Positions 1-11,822 of a DNA stretch of 64,000 nucleotides are shown one piece after another. Origin of the DNA: Coptis chinensis (lineage: Eukaryota > Streptophyta > Magnoliopsida > Ranunculales > Ranunculaceae). Each line of letters begins with the position of its first letter. Positions within the stretch are counted from its first letter, which is position 1. Location of the stretch: the NCBI GenBank assembly GCA_015680905.1, contig CM027378.1:75359501-75423500 (forward strand). The letters run 5' to 3'. The notes beneath the pieces were generated by a model. The model saw nothing but the letters and a program-made list of their open reading frames with translations. It did not search any database and was not told the DNA's origin. The position numbers and the translations under genes are program-made.

Positions 1-3000
1 TTTTTTCTCAATCCTTGGTGTGAAACCTAATCCCATTAACAGTGCATCCGCTATACTGTTTCACATGTTTATCAGGCCCACATGCCAATGAATATAATTC
101 ATCTGTCACTTCAGAGGACTTCTCACTACGCAATACTTGCATCTATTCATAAAATTAGTACACCAAATTAGGAAAACATAATTAGCATATTATCCAAGTT
201 CATAACCACTGTATAAAAAAGTAGTAATACGAGCTCTTACACATTTTTGAAACCAACTAGGAAACAACATTTCTTGTCTCTCATGTAAGTTGTGTGAGCT
301 TTGCAATTCAAGCTCTATCATGTGTTGACTGCATGCATATTAAATATATATAAACTTAATAACTCAGAGTAGTTGATGATGATAAAAAAAGACTCGGTAA
401 GCTAAATGCAATAAAACTTACTCTAAATATGTTGAAATTTCTTCAGAATTATTCAACACATAGTAATGAGCCTTGTCATAGTCTTTTGGATAAAAAATGG
501 AACTTATATAGGCTCCCAAAGGCTGAACATTCTGTGTGAAAACACAAAATCCATCCTATTGATTCTCATTACCACCATCATAGTTTCGTTCTTCATGATT
601 GAACCTAGTTTCAACTCCTTGAAGATACATGGAGCAAAACGTGAGACATTCGGTGTCTACATATGCTTCAGCAATTGAACCTTCGGGGCGAGCTTTATTT
701 CAAACATATTGTTTTAGCGTGTGTAGATACATGTTTACATATCACACACACATGTAATATATATATAGTAAATAAAAACTTGAACATGCTAATTTCAAAT
801 TAAATAAATTACAAACCGTAAGCCTCACCTTTCAATAGGATGCATCTACTTATACTGCACTGTTCCTCCAAGTATCGCCTCACGTGGCAAGTGGATAGCC
901 AAATGGACCATTACATCAAAGAATGTAAGAGGAAATATTTGTTCAAGCGTACAAAGTATCACCGCAATGTTCTTTTCCATTTTCTCTAATACTTCCAATT
1001 TTAAAGTCCTGCAACATAATTCTTTAAAGATTATTTCCAACTCAACCAATGCAATGGCTACATCATTAGGCACAAAACCACGTATTGCAATTGGGAGAAG
1101 TTGTTGCAAGAGCACATGACAGTCATGACTTTTCATTCCTGTTATCTTACCATTTTTAGCATTTGCACATCTAGAAATGTTAGGTGCATAGCCATCAGGA
1201 AACTTCACCGACTTCAGCCACTCGCAAAAAGATTTTTTCTCTGAAGATGACAATGTGTAGCATGCTGACGGCATTACAAACTTATCACCTTTTGGGATTA
1301 GATGCAACTCTTTTCTTATACCCAATGCAGCCAAATCTAATTGAGCTTTTACTGAATCTTTTGTTTTTCTATCTATATCTAACAATGTCCCCACTACATT
1401 TTCACAGATATTCTTCTCAACATGCATAACATCCAAGTTATGTCGTAGCTTAAGAGTGTCCCAATACGGTAACTCAAAAAAATTGCTTTTCTTTGTCCAA
1501 TTCAACTCCATCTCAGTACGCTTTCTCTTCTTTTTAGCCAGCGGCTTTTCGAATTTCTTAAGAGGTTCTACATAGTTCACCTGTGATAACAATTCATCCT
1601 AGACAACTCTGTAGGTGGCAACCTGCTCTCCCTATTTACATCAAATAAGTGTTTGCCACGACTTCTCCAAGGATGCCTTGGCTGTAGAAAACGACGATTG
1701 GCCATATAACACAACTTTCGGCCATTCTTTAAATACATGGAAATTGTATCCTTGTTACAATTAGGGCAAGCCAGTTTCCCCTTCGTTATCTAACCAGATA
1801 AATTATCTAGTACTGGAAAATCATTTATAGTCCATAACACTGCAGCATACAACTGAAATATTTCCTTTGCTACTACATAACTAGGTGATGTAGGCCCTAG
1901 GATCAATAGACACATGAAGGTGAATAGTTCTTTCATACACTTCCACAGTGGTAAATTATACGGCATAACCAATACCGGCCACATACTATATTGGTTGCTC
2001 ATATTGCCAAACTGGTTAAATCCATCACTTGCAAGACCAAGGCGAATATTGCGAGGATCATTGGCAAACCACACATGTTCCTTGTCAAAATTTCCCCAAG
2101 CTTTAGAATCTGTTGGGTGTCTGAGTACGTTCTCCTCATGCTCAAGTTTTTCTTTATGCGATCTCATATATGTAGCATTAACCCTCAAGATGAATAGCCT
2201 CTTGAGCCTTGGTTTAAATGGAAAGTAACGCAACACCTTTTGTGGTATTTTTTTAGTCTTCCCTTCGAAGACTTGATACCTTGGCTCACCACATTCTGGA
2301 CAATTTTGAAGATTTTCATTTTCTTTCCTAAACAACACACAATCATACTTGTATACATGGAATGAAATATAACTAAGTCCCAAGTTACGCATTAATGGCT
2401 TCGCCTCGTAATGGGACTTTGGGAGTGTCTCACCTTCAGACAATATTGCTTTAATCAACTGGAGAATCATAGTGAATGATTTGTTACTCCAGCGATTGAT
2501 TATCTTCAAATGAACCAACTTCACGACACAATCTAACTTTGAAGATTTACAGCCTAGATACAAAGGTTGACGTGCTTTACTCAAAAGTTCATCAAATGGA
2601 TCTATATTTTCTACATAGTTACTAAAGCCACGTTCACCTTCTCACATTTGATACATTATTACCTCCTGATTCCCTATGTTCCACATTAGGCACTAGATTA
2701 TCAATGTGGATTGGAGCCTGCAAATCTTCAAACATGTCATCCAGTCCATCAAACTATACCCCTTCACCAACATCATCGTCACTTTGTTCCTCATAGTCTT
2801 CTCCATTAAAAACCCAACGGGTGTAATTCTTGTCCATGTCGTAAAGGTCTAGATCGTCTTTTACCTCGTCGATGTGCTTGTAATTCTTGTTTTTGCATTG
2901 TTTTCATGGACATCTAGTCCTGCCCATTCTGTCTGTATGACCATGAGCAATCTCAACAAAATCTCTAATTTATTTTTTATAGTCAGGCCTAAACCCATTC

Positions 3001-3026
3001 GACGATTGCATCCAACTCTTATCCAT
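1..3026 (-). pseudogene. TNP2-type CACTA transposase, decayed
   Basis: Read from 3026 leftwards, the protein opens with MDKSWM, the usual start of the transposase-associated domain, then hits a stop after about 18 residues. The TNP2/Transposase_21 core lies at 2584-1790 (NCPECGEPRYQVFEG and GLASDGFNQFGNMS regions). A stop and a frame change at about 1600 lead into 1592-846, the DUF4218 region (LPYWDTLKLRHNLDVMH, MKSHDCHVLLQQLLP, VHLAIHLPREA). C-terminal exons continue to the left edge: ARPEGSIAEAYV near 690-650, FPSWFQKCVR near 270-235, and LACGPDKHVKQYSG near 100-55, separated by probable introns. At least five in-frame stops and one frameshift make it a pseudogene. The family encodes the nuclear DDE-type transposase that acts on CACTA ends. 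Family assignment rests on several conserved blocks in the right order. Confidence 0.85.
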
Positions 3027-4798
3027 TTCTAGTAATCAAAGAATGAAAACATGAATCAAGTATGTTGCACCTTTAATAAATATGGCAAAGGAAACATATC
3101 TCACCAATGGAAAAAAAATACTTGTACACATCACATGGTAGAACAAAACAACACTACTAGATTAAAATGAGGATCAACATGCATTTACGTTAGACAGGGC
3201 AAACTATAATCAATGTGAACAAGAGACAATGTACTTCTATAAAATTAAATGAAAGAAATGTTTATGACTTCTAATCGACTAGACAACTTGGTTCTCCCAC
3301 AAACTAATCCAACGTTCCCAATACTACTTGTCTACAAAACCTTACACTACTAAACCAAAGATATTTCATATCGGTTACTTCGTTGCCAAGTGTCCTAGTA
3401 TGTATGGTGTAGAATATCTATTGTTCAAGTTTAGCTAGGGTCTCTAGTTAGCGTAAATTTAAGTTAAGTTACTTATCTATATATATGTTGAATAATTATC
3501 TATATGTTGAATTTGTATTAATAATTATCACCACACCAAAACCAGAAATTGTACTTATCTATATAGCATGTGAATGTATCGTGAAGCTTCAAACACTAAT
3601 AGCATTCTATATATAAAATTGCATTACAACAAACAAAAGTTCAATTTTAATCTAAAAAAATACAAGCTAGAGAACATTAAAAGGCTATCTGAAATAAGTT
3701 TACAGCTTCAACCTGTTTTTCTTGTTGCGAGTGTTTAAGTTAAGGACCTGAACCAAGTTTTCAAACAGACATTACCGTCACTCTATTACATTAAGTTGCA
3801 AAGACCAAGGAATCAACAAAATTGCATAACAAGAATATTAAAAGGCAATAATATTCCCATAGAAAGATTGATATTGGAATAGAATACACGCCAAAATTCC
3901 TTCAAATTAAAATATAAAGATTAGTCCTTTATATCACAAATAAAAAACCAAAACAGAATACCCAAAATCAAAAGCAAAGCAATATATCTTACCCACTGCA
4001 AAGAACCCCAATTCGAGCAGTTCTACCTCGCTCCCCAAATCACTGTAAAGAACACCAAAAATCCCACTTTAAAGCTAAAACAATCAATCAAGACAAGAAA
4101 AAAAAAACAATAAAAACGATTTCATCTAGGGTAGGGAACAAAAAATTGAAGCTTTTTATTTTGTTGTAGCTCCAATGACTTTTCAATTCTTCTCACCTCA
4201 GTAAAGTCAGAAACAATGGAGGTTGAAGGTGGAGGAGAGATAAGCTTTGAAGATGTGGAGAGAAAGAGGATGAGTTTTGGAGATGGAGGAAAGAAGTTTC
4301 AGTTTAGATGGAGAGAGACGGCAATCTAGGGTTTTAATTTGTTTATTCTTTCTAATTTTGTTATTTTATTTTTTGATGGTATTTCTAATTTTGTTATGAC
4401 TTGCAACGGGAACATGAAAACTAGAGCGCGAAAAATATTTGCAGCCAAAAAGAATATATCCGCCCAAACGAAAGCCCATTGGTAAAACTGAGAACATCGT
4501 AGCAAGGGCATACACATAGTCTATCCCAAATTACCAGTGACGGCAAGGGGGTTGCAATAGATATTTAATCTATAGTAGCATCGCACTCGTTGCCAACAAT
4601 AAACATTTTTAATTTAATTATTTTTCATAAATTTAAGCGAACACTTTTGCAACGCTCAAGGTGTCGCTCTAGTTATTTCCCAAAATGAAAATTCTATTAA
4701 GACGGATGAGCTTTAGCAACACCACACAGTGTTGTAAAAGATGACTTGTTACAACAAATTTTAGGCGTGGTGAAAAAGTGCGTTACCATAGACCCCTT
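3027..4798. other. CACTA subterminal and 5' untranslated region, no gene
   Basis: No coding stretch of note. It contains AT-rich sequence and, from about 4530 to 4798, the GC-richer subterminal zone with repeated GTTGCAA-like words in both orientations. Such repeats are the usual binding sites for the accessory transposon protein in CACTA elements; that role here is inferred from position. Confidence 0.55.
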
Positions 4799-4809
4799 CT
4801 GTTGTAGTG
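4799..4809 (-). repeat. CACTA terminal inverted repeat (one copy)
   Basis: CTGTTGTAGTG on the plus strand, that is CACTACAACAG on the minus strand, marks the end of the CACTA element. The matching copy is outside the window. Confidence 0.8.
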
Positions 4810-4862
4810 ATAAGGAATTAGAATTTACATATCGTCGTCGGAAATACAATAAACAACTGTTT

Positions 4863-6752
4863 ATGCTATCTCCTAGACATAGTTCCTCCTCCGTAAACCA
4901 ACCTTATCAAACATCTCCGTTGCCATTATCTCCCTTAATTATGGCCGAGGAAAATCTCACAGTCGAGAAAGCCCTTTCGGATTTCTATACTGCTTTACAG
5001 GAAGGACCTGCTTCCTGCATTAAACTCGATGCGATTGTAGGTGATTTTTGCATTCTGCCAAACATTTTCGGTTTGTTACCTGTTTACCATGGGTTAGACC
5101 ATGAAAAACCGTACAATCATCTTCGTCGGATGCAACAAGTAGTCACCACTTTCCGCCATCTGACCGCTACCAACGAACAAGTCTTGCTTAGGTTATTCCC
5201 CTTCACCTTAGCTGATAAAGCTTCAGTTTGGCTCGCCGGACAAGTGCCACAATCCATTGACACATGGGCCAAACTTGTACAAGCATTCATGATAAAATTC
5301 TATACTCAGAAAAAAACTACAGAAATGCTTCAGAAGATTCAATTCTTTCGCTAACATCCCCAGGAATCCTTTTCGGAAGCCTGGAGCATATTTACTGATC
5401 TGCTTCTCGAATGTCCCCATCATCAACTCGACACCGCTGTATTAGTCCATTCATTCTTTAATGGTCTCTCTGACTATTAAAAGGAAACATTATATATCAT
5501 GAATGGCGGTTGTTTCATGGACAAAGGCGCTACTGAAGCATATACTTTCCTTGAGAAACAGGCTTCACGAAGCAACCATTGGGGAAACACTGATTCTTCC
5601 AGATCTTCTAAAGACACTCCTACCAAGGTTACATCTATGTTCGAGGTCAAACTTGATCCGGAATTAAAAACTCTGATCGAGTCCCTAAACAAAAAGGTCG
5701 ATGCTCTTTCGATTCAAGTAAATGATCAAAAACCCAAATAGGTCATGGCTGCCAACGCTTCCCTATGTCCTCTTTGTTTAAGTCTGGAGCACACCGATTC
5801 TTACTGTCCCTTGGTATACGAGTGCCCTCCCCAATCTTCTGAAGAGGCTTGTGCTTTTAACATCCCTAATGCACCTTGGCGACAACATCCGAATTTGGCT
5901 TGGGCATCCCCTGCCCAACAACAAGTTCTTCTGGGTGTTAACAATGCTTCTGCACGACCACCCGCGAACTACAATTCTTACCGTCAAGGAAATCCTCCAC
6001 AATTTCAGCAAGGGCAAAATAATTTTCCCAACAACGCAAATATAGGGTATCAAAACAACCACAACCTTGTTTCCGTTAATCAAGGATATGGCTACCAAAA
6101 TCAACCTGTAAACAATAACCGTGAACTTGTTCATACTGCTCCACTAGTACAATCCACTGCCGATAAAACAGCTGAAACTTTTCTGACTTACATGAATCAA
6201 CAGAATCAGATCTTAGCATCTATCCAACAGTCTCTTCAGCTGTTAGCACAGGATAAAAGTCAAAAGGGTGTGTTCCCTGGCCAAGCAGTTCCAAACCCTA
6301 AGCCTACAAACACTGCCTTTGAACTCAACAATGCACTAGGATCTAGTAATGCAAGCCAGGGTGAGGTAAATGCCATTACCACTCTTTGTTCTGGCCGAAC
6401 CATCGACAATAACATACGTATGGCAGAGGAAGAATCGACAGAAGCCACGGCTGACATTCTTCCAACTCCTACCTCACAACCTATAACGGACGAAGTTGTT
6501 ACTTCCAAATCTACACCCACGTCCCTAGGAAAAGACACCACTGATCCTTATGCGCGATTCTGCCCAAAAGCTCCGTTCCCTGCCCGTTTGGCAAAGAACA
6601 AACGTGATGAACATTTCAATGAGATCCGTGAAACCTTCAAAAATTTGACCATAAACTTACCTTTTCTAGATATGCTTAAGCATTTACCCAACCATGCCAA
6701 GTTTTTGAAGGACATGTGCGCCACCAAACGATGTACGAATGTTCCTCAATAA
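4863..6752 (+). pseudogene. gag of Athila-like element, with in-frame stops
   Basis: A single reading frame runs from ATG 4863 (alternative ATG 4941, MAEENLTVEKAL) to 6752, broken by stops at 5352, 5478 and 5739 and ending at 6750. The first third is the retrotransposon gag/capsid domain (LLRLFPFTLADKASVWLAG, then DTWAKLVQAFMIKFY); a later short block LCPLCLSLEHTDSYCP has CxxC spacing like a zinc knuckle. A Gln/Asn-rich stretch (about 5940-6250) follows, then a C-terminal block FLDMLKHLPNHAKFLKDMC typical of Athila gag just before protease. Two of the stops stand where Gln would be expected (CAA or CAG to TAA). Gag would form the cytoplasmic particle packaging element RNA. It is pseudogenised but still easily readable. 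Confidence 0.85.
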
Positions 6753-7526
6753 ACGTTCCTCACTGAGCAGTTTTCCTCGATTACTACTACTAATGGTGTA
6801 GTTAAATACAAAGACCCAGGTCGACCAACTGTACCATGCACGTTGGGCGACAAGTATACCGCTACCGCACTTTTAGACCTAGGCGCAAGTGTTAACCTAC
6901 TTCCCTACTACTTATTTAAGCAGTTAGGTCTTCATGAATTAAAACCTACCAATATGACTATACAACTCACGGATCGCTCCATCAAGTACCCAAAGGGCAT
7001 AGTAGAAAACGTCATAGTCAAGGTCCAAGATTTTTACTACCCCGTTGATTTTGTCATTCTAGATACCGAAGTGGCATGTGATTCCATTCCTATCATCTTG
7101 GGACGTCCATTTCTTGCAACTGCTAATGCTCTCATAAATTGTCGGGACGGTTCGGTGACGTTGTCTTTCGGGAACCTTTCTGTCGAACTCAACGTGTTCA
7201 AATTAATGAAACAATTTCCCGATCCTATAATGGAGGGTGAGATTAGCTTGGTTGATAGTCTGGCACACGATTATTTCACAAACTCTTTTCCCGAAGACGA
7301 GGAACACCAATTTCTTTCTTTTGATAATCCTGAGTTTGATGATGACTCGTACATCAAGGATGTCCTCGCATTTTTAGAGTCAGTACCACTATTCGATTCT
7401 ACTACTACGGTACTAACTGATCCAGAAGAACTGGACTCGATCTTTTCCATTGAAGAGACGGTCGCTCACGAATCCTTAATCCCCAATCCTCTAACTCCAA
7501 ATTTAAAACCTCTACCTCTAATTTGA
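6753..7526 (+). pseudogene. Retropepsin-like aspartic protease of Athila-like element
   Basis: In the same frame as gag after its last stop. The active-site block is LLDLGASVNLLPY (about 6870-6910), an aspartic protease D-[LT]-G-[AS] motif, and the flap/second conserved block is IPIILGRPFLATANALINC near 7085-7140. Between them lies DRSIKYPKGIVENVIVKV, characteristic of Athila-type proteases. The domain would cleave the Gag-Pol polyprotein. The C-terminal linker is acidic and low in conservation. The frame ends at TGA 7524-7526 while reverse transcriptase continues one frame over, so a frameshift separates the two here. Confidence 0.85.
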
Positions 7527-8653
7527 AGTACGTGCATCTCGATCCCGATGGTAGTCACCCTATAATAATTTCTGCTCACTTAACTACCGACGAAGAAGCA
7601 TGTTTGATTCGTGAACATCGCTCCGCTATCGGGTGGTCCTTAGATGATATCAAGGGAATAAACCCTAGCGTATGCACACATCGTATACATCTCGATGACG
7701 GCTCAAAGGCATCGCGAGAACCGCAACGTCAGCTTAACCCCGCCATGAAAGAGGTGGTGATAGAGGAAGTTTTACGTTTACTTGACGCGGGTATCATATA
7801 CCCTATCTCTGATAGTGACTGGGTTAGTCCTGTCCACGTTGTTCCTAAAAAGTCTGGCATTCAAGTTGTACAGAATGAAAATGGTGAATGCATTTCCACT
7901 CGCATTCCATTAAAATAGAGAATTTGCATTGACTATCGCAAACTTAATGCCAGAACGCGTAAAGATCACTTCCCTCTCCCATTCATTAACCAGATGCTAG
8001 AACGTTTAGCCGGTCATGCTTATTACTATTTTCTTGATGGCTATTCCGGCTACTTCCAAATTGTCATCGATCCCGCCGATCAAGAAAAGACAACTTTCAC
8101 ATGCATGTCCCTTTGGAACCTTTGTATACAGATGAATGCCTTTGGTCTTTGCAATGCCCCAGGCACCTTCCAACGCTGCATGCTCCACATTATCAGTGAT
8201 ATAGTGGAATGTTATATGGAAGTCTTCATGGACGACTTTTCCATTTATGGAAATTCCTTTGACGAATGCCTATCCAACCTTTCTAAGGTGTTGACGCATT
8301 GCAAAGAGAAAAATCTGGTACTTAATTGGGAGAAGTGTCATTTCATGGTTACCAAAGGACTTGTTCTAGGTCATATTGTTTCGAAAGACAGGATAAAGGT
8401 TAGTAAAGCTAAAATTGTTAAAACTGCTTTGCTACCTTTCCCACGTACAGTTCGTGATATCTGTGCCTTTTTAGGACATGTTGGGTTTTACAGGAGATTC
8501 ATTCAGGATTTTTCTAAGATTGCTCGACCCTTAACCAATCTCCTGCTTAAGGATGCGGTATTCGACTTCAATTATAATTGCAAACAAACTTTTGAAACTC
8601 TAAAAACCGCCCTGACTACCGCTCCTATCATTCAACCCCCTGATTGGTCTTAA
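7523..8653 (+). pseudogene. Reverse transcriptase of Athila-like element
   Basis: The domain begins with the usual Athila lead-in (AIGWSLDDIKGINPSVCTH) and continues with VSPVHVVPKKSG, an in-frame stop at 7916-7918 where Trp is expected, then ICIDYRKLNARTRKDHFPLPF. The catalytic motif reads FMDDFSIYG (about 8227-8253), the Phe-Met-Asp-Asp variant found in Athila/Tat elements in place of YVDD. NWEKCHFMV and FLGHVGFYRRFIQDFSK complete the palm/thumb blocks. A second in-frame stop lies at 8651-8653. It would copy element RNA into DNA. The catalytic aspartates are intact but the stops make the gene non-functional. Confidence 0.9.
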
Positions 8654-8990
8654 CCATTCGAATTGATGTGTGATGCTAGCGACTTTGCTATTGTCGCCAT
8701 ACTAGGCCAACGACGTGACGACAAACCCATTGTCATTTACTATGCTAGTAAAAATCTTAATGATGCTCAACGCAATTACACAACAACTGAGAAAGAGTTC
8801 CTAGCTGTTGTCTATGCTTTGGATAAGTTTCGCCCTTACCTAGTTGGATCATCCACCATCGAATATACTGACCATGCCGCACTTCGATACTTACTTGCGA
8901 AAAAGGACGCGAAACAACGATTGTTCCGCTAGATCCTTCTCTTTCAAGAATTCACCCTGGAAATCAAAGACAAGAAAGGAACCAAAATGT
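8654..8990 (+). pseudogene. RNase H domain of Athila-like element
   Basis: Continues in the reverse transcriptase frame. It starts PFELMCDASDFAIVAIL, with the catalytic Asp in CDAS preserved, then KPIVIYYASKNLNDAQRNYTTTEKEFLAVVYALDKFRPYL with the catalytic Glu region. A stop at 8930-8932 stands where Trp is normal. The connection to integrase, KDKKGT then VVADHLSRL, needs a one-base frame change near 8985. It would degrade RNA in RNA:DNA hybrids during reverse transcription. Confidence 0.85.
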
Positions 8991-10393
8991 TGTGGCCGAC
9001 CATTTATCAAGGCTGGTTGGTGACATTGATAGTGATTCTGAAGCCACATGTGATTCCTTCCCAGACGAATATTTGTACTCCATTTTCTCCTCTCCATGGT
9101 ACGTGGATATCGTTAATTACCTAGTTACTGAGGAAGTTCCTTCCTCTTGGTCACGTCCCGATCGTAAAAAGTTCTTATCCACTGTAAAATATTATTTATG
9201 GGATGACCCCTACCTCTTTAAGTATTGTTCCGACCAACTCATTTGTCGTTGCATTCCCGACTGGGAGCACACCGATGTATTATTCTTTTGCCATGAACAA
9301 TCTTGCGGAGGTCATTTCAGTGGAAAGAAAACTGCGGCCAAGGTGTTACAATGTGGTTTTTACTGGCCTACCCTTTTTCGCGATGCACACGAATATTGCA
9401 TAGCCTCCATTCGTTGTCAGCACTTAGGTCGAATTACAAAACGCAATATGATGCCCCTAAATCCTATCTTGATTGTAGAAATTTTTGATGTTTGGGGCAT
9501 TGATTTTATAGGACCATTCCCAATTTCTCAAAGTTTTCTCTACATTCTAGTCGCTGTGGACTATGTGTCCAAATGGATTGAGGCACTCGCATGTCGCTCA
9601 AATGACCATAAGACTGTCGTGAAATTTGTAAAAGAAAACATTTTCTCTCGTTTTGGTGTCCCCAAGGCTATCATCAGTGATAGGGGTACACATTTTTGTA
9701 ATAATTTTTTTGGGTTTTTAATGAAAAAATATGGAGTTACTCACAAAGTTGCTACTCCATATCACCCACAAATGAGTGGCCAAGTGGAAGTCTCCGACAG
9801 AGAGATAAAGTCCATTATGGAGAAAACTGTCAATCCATCAAGAAAAGACTGGTCTCTCCACTTATCAGATGCCTTGTGGGCATACCAAACAGCATTTAAG
9901 ACACCTATAGGGATGTCTCCTTACCGCATTGTTTTTGGAAAACCTTGTCATCTACCAGTTGAACTTGAGCATCGTGCCCCTTGGGCCATCAAAAGCCTCA
10001 ATTACAATATCAACGAGGCAGGCGAGAAGCGAAAACTACAATTAAATGAGCTTGAGGAGATTCGGAGTGATGCTTATGATCTCTCGAAATCCTACAAATA
10101 AAGCTAATATGAAAAGAGTGCATGACAAACATATTTTGCGTAAGGATTTTAAAATTGGCCAAAAGGCTTTACTGTACAACTCCAGATTACACATTTTTCC
10201 TGGTAAATTGAAAACACGATGGTCTGGTCCTTTCATTGTGTCAGCTATAACACATTATGGGGCAATCTCTTTGCTTAATCCACAAGATAACAGCAAATTT
10301 CAAGTCAATGGACAACGCCTAAAATATTACCACGAATTACGCTCCCCAGATGTTGAACATACTCTTCTTCAGGATCCGGTCTACATAGACTAG
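8986..10393 (+). pseudogene. Integrase of Athila-like element
   Basis: Blocks in order: HLSRL linker; H..H part of the zinc finger ([19 protein letters not shown], ~9294); the C..C part reads SIRCQ so the first cysteine is replaced by Ser; DDE core with [10 protein letters not shown] (first Asp, ~9497), [14 protein letters not shown] (second Asp, ~9680) and [18 protein letters not shown] (Glu, ~9785). The C-terminal part ([22 protein letters not shown], then KTRWSGPFIV and LKYYHE) requires a frameshift near 10090 and ends at 10393. DDE residues are all present. The enzyme would insert element cDNA. The loss of a zinc-binding Cys plus two frame changes indicates decay. Confidence 0.88.
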
Positions 10394-11822
10394 ATGTTTC
10401 GTTTGGTGTACTCAATCTTATTTCTATAAAGGGTACGCCATTTTGGTAGCCGGGCCATCTTCTATTTTATGATCTCAAAAGTTCTTTAAAGTTTGTGGTT
10501 GCAAGCACCGGAACCTTAGTCCACGGAAACTCTATTTCAGAACTGAGTATAAATGTCTTCTGCAACACGAGCAAACGTGCCTATCGGTAAACGATGAGTG
10601 CCTAAAATTTCACTTCCTTCCTTCTCTTCCCTTTTCTATTCTCTGCCTCGCGAACTTCAGCTAATTATTTGGTGTAAGTCTCACTCATCACGAATAGGGA
10701 ATGGTCGTAGTACTTTTTCTTGTAAACGACGCGCGCAAAGAAAAGGGTGGTGTATGCATTGCCAAACACCCTTCTGTCAAGGTCTTGACTTCCTATCTGA
10801 TATTAGCCAGTTTAAGGTATACTTTTGTCTGACACCAGCTATGCAGGATAATCTTCGCCGCCTCACCGTTTCTCCCACGGGTTGGGAATCATCTTGAGAA
10901 TTTGACGTTAAAAGACTCACACACGTATTGAGAATCTGACATTAAAAGACTCGATTCGTCTTGAGGATCTGACGTTAAAAGACTCATCTTGTAGATATGT
11001 ATATATTGTTGACAAATTCCCTGTGTTTTAAGTTGTACACATAAAGATTCGTGTTCAACCTCGGATGTTACATACTTGGAACACAAATGGGCAATGGATT
11101 CCACCAGACCAACTCTAGAATTGGTTACTTTGAGTTCCCTTTGGGGCGGTTTGAGGATAGCCGTATGTAATAAGGGCAATATTATTAGACCGTAGCGCGC
11201 ACGGTCCAGGATGGTACCGTCCTGCCCGTAACCCCACAATACATAGAGGCAAAGCCACAGTTTGGCTGGATTGGGTTCACTCTAGAGCCGACATAACAGT
11301 TGCCTATGAATTTAGATGATGACTATTCTGGACATCTAGTGTTTTTCACGTAATCTCCCTTGTATATAAATAAAACACCCCTCCTTTCTTTTCAAAACTC
11401 TTGTGACCTTTGAGAATGACTCATACAATTGGATAGCATTTTTCGTGCCGATCATTTCAATATCTCATTCATCCAATTCGGAGTCCAAACGAGTCGTGGG
11501 TGAGCGTTTAGATTTTTTTAGGCTTAAATCGGGCTTTAGGCTTGATTTGGGCTTGGGAAATTTTTTTGGCCCAACCAAATCTCGAAATCTCGGGCCCTTT
11601 AAACCCGACAAACCCGACCACACGCGTCACCATCACACACTTCGTCTTCCCAAATTTCCAGATCTTGTCCCCTCTCGATTAAGTCTCGCACGAGACAGGC
11701 CCACGCTATATCCAGGTCTCGCGCGAGACTCCTACAACTCCGACCCTAATTCCCTCCTGTCAGCAAGTCCCATTTCTCCCCCTCATCATAAATCAATAGC
11801 CAACCTCTCCCTAAGACCAGTG
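10394..11822 (+). other. Spacer between integrase and extra ORF of Athila-like element
   Basis: No convincing coding region. A 99-codon open stretch at 10598-10897 has no recognisable domain and is probably chance. The spacer holds a 34-bp tandem repeat (10894-10990) and, near 11693-11729, a pair of GTCTCGC-type palindromes described separately. Confidence 0.5.
10894..10990 (+). repeat. Three tandem copies of a ~34-bp repeat
   Basis: The unit TTGAGAATYTGACRTTAAAA followed by GACTC begins at 10894, 10928 and 10961, giving periods of 34 and 33 bp. It lies in the untranslated spacer of the Athila-like element. Confidence 0.85.

Larger units (their letters stand above)
1..4809 (-). mobile_element. 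CACTA (En/Spm) DNA transposon, right-hand part; left end outside window
   Basis: The right boundary is the CACTA terminus: read on the minus strand the element begins CACTACAACAG (4809 down to 4799). The next 1.8 kb inward is non-coding with short repeated subterminal motifs around GTTGCAA/GCAACG. Inward of that lies a TNP2-type transposase on the same strand. CACTA elements make 3-bp target duplications; the base triplet outside the end is ATA (4810-4812), but the partner copy lies beyond the left edge so the duplication cannot be confirmed. The element interrupts the 5' region of the Athila-like retrotransposon whose gag starts about 50 bp to the right, so it is the younger insertion of the two. 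The transposase is broken, so the copy is non-autonomous. Confidence 0.8.

Noticed and set aside
466-678. Plus-strand 70-codon open frame
   Set aside because: It is the reverse of the C-terminal exon of the CACTA transposase, which reads as a conserved protein on the minus strand.
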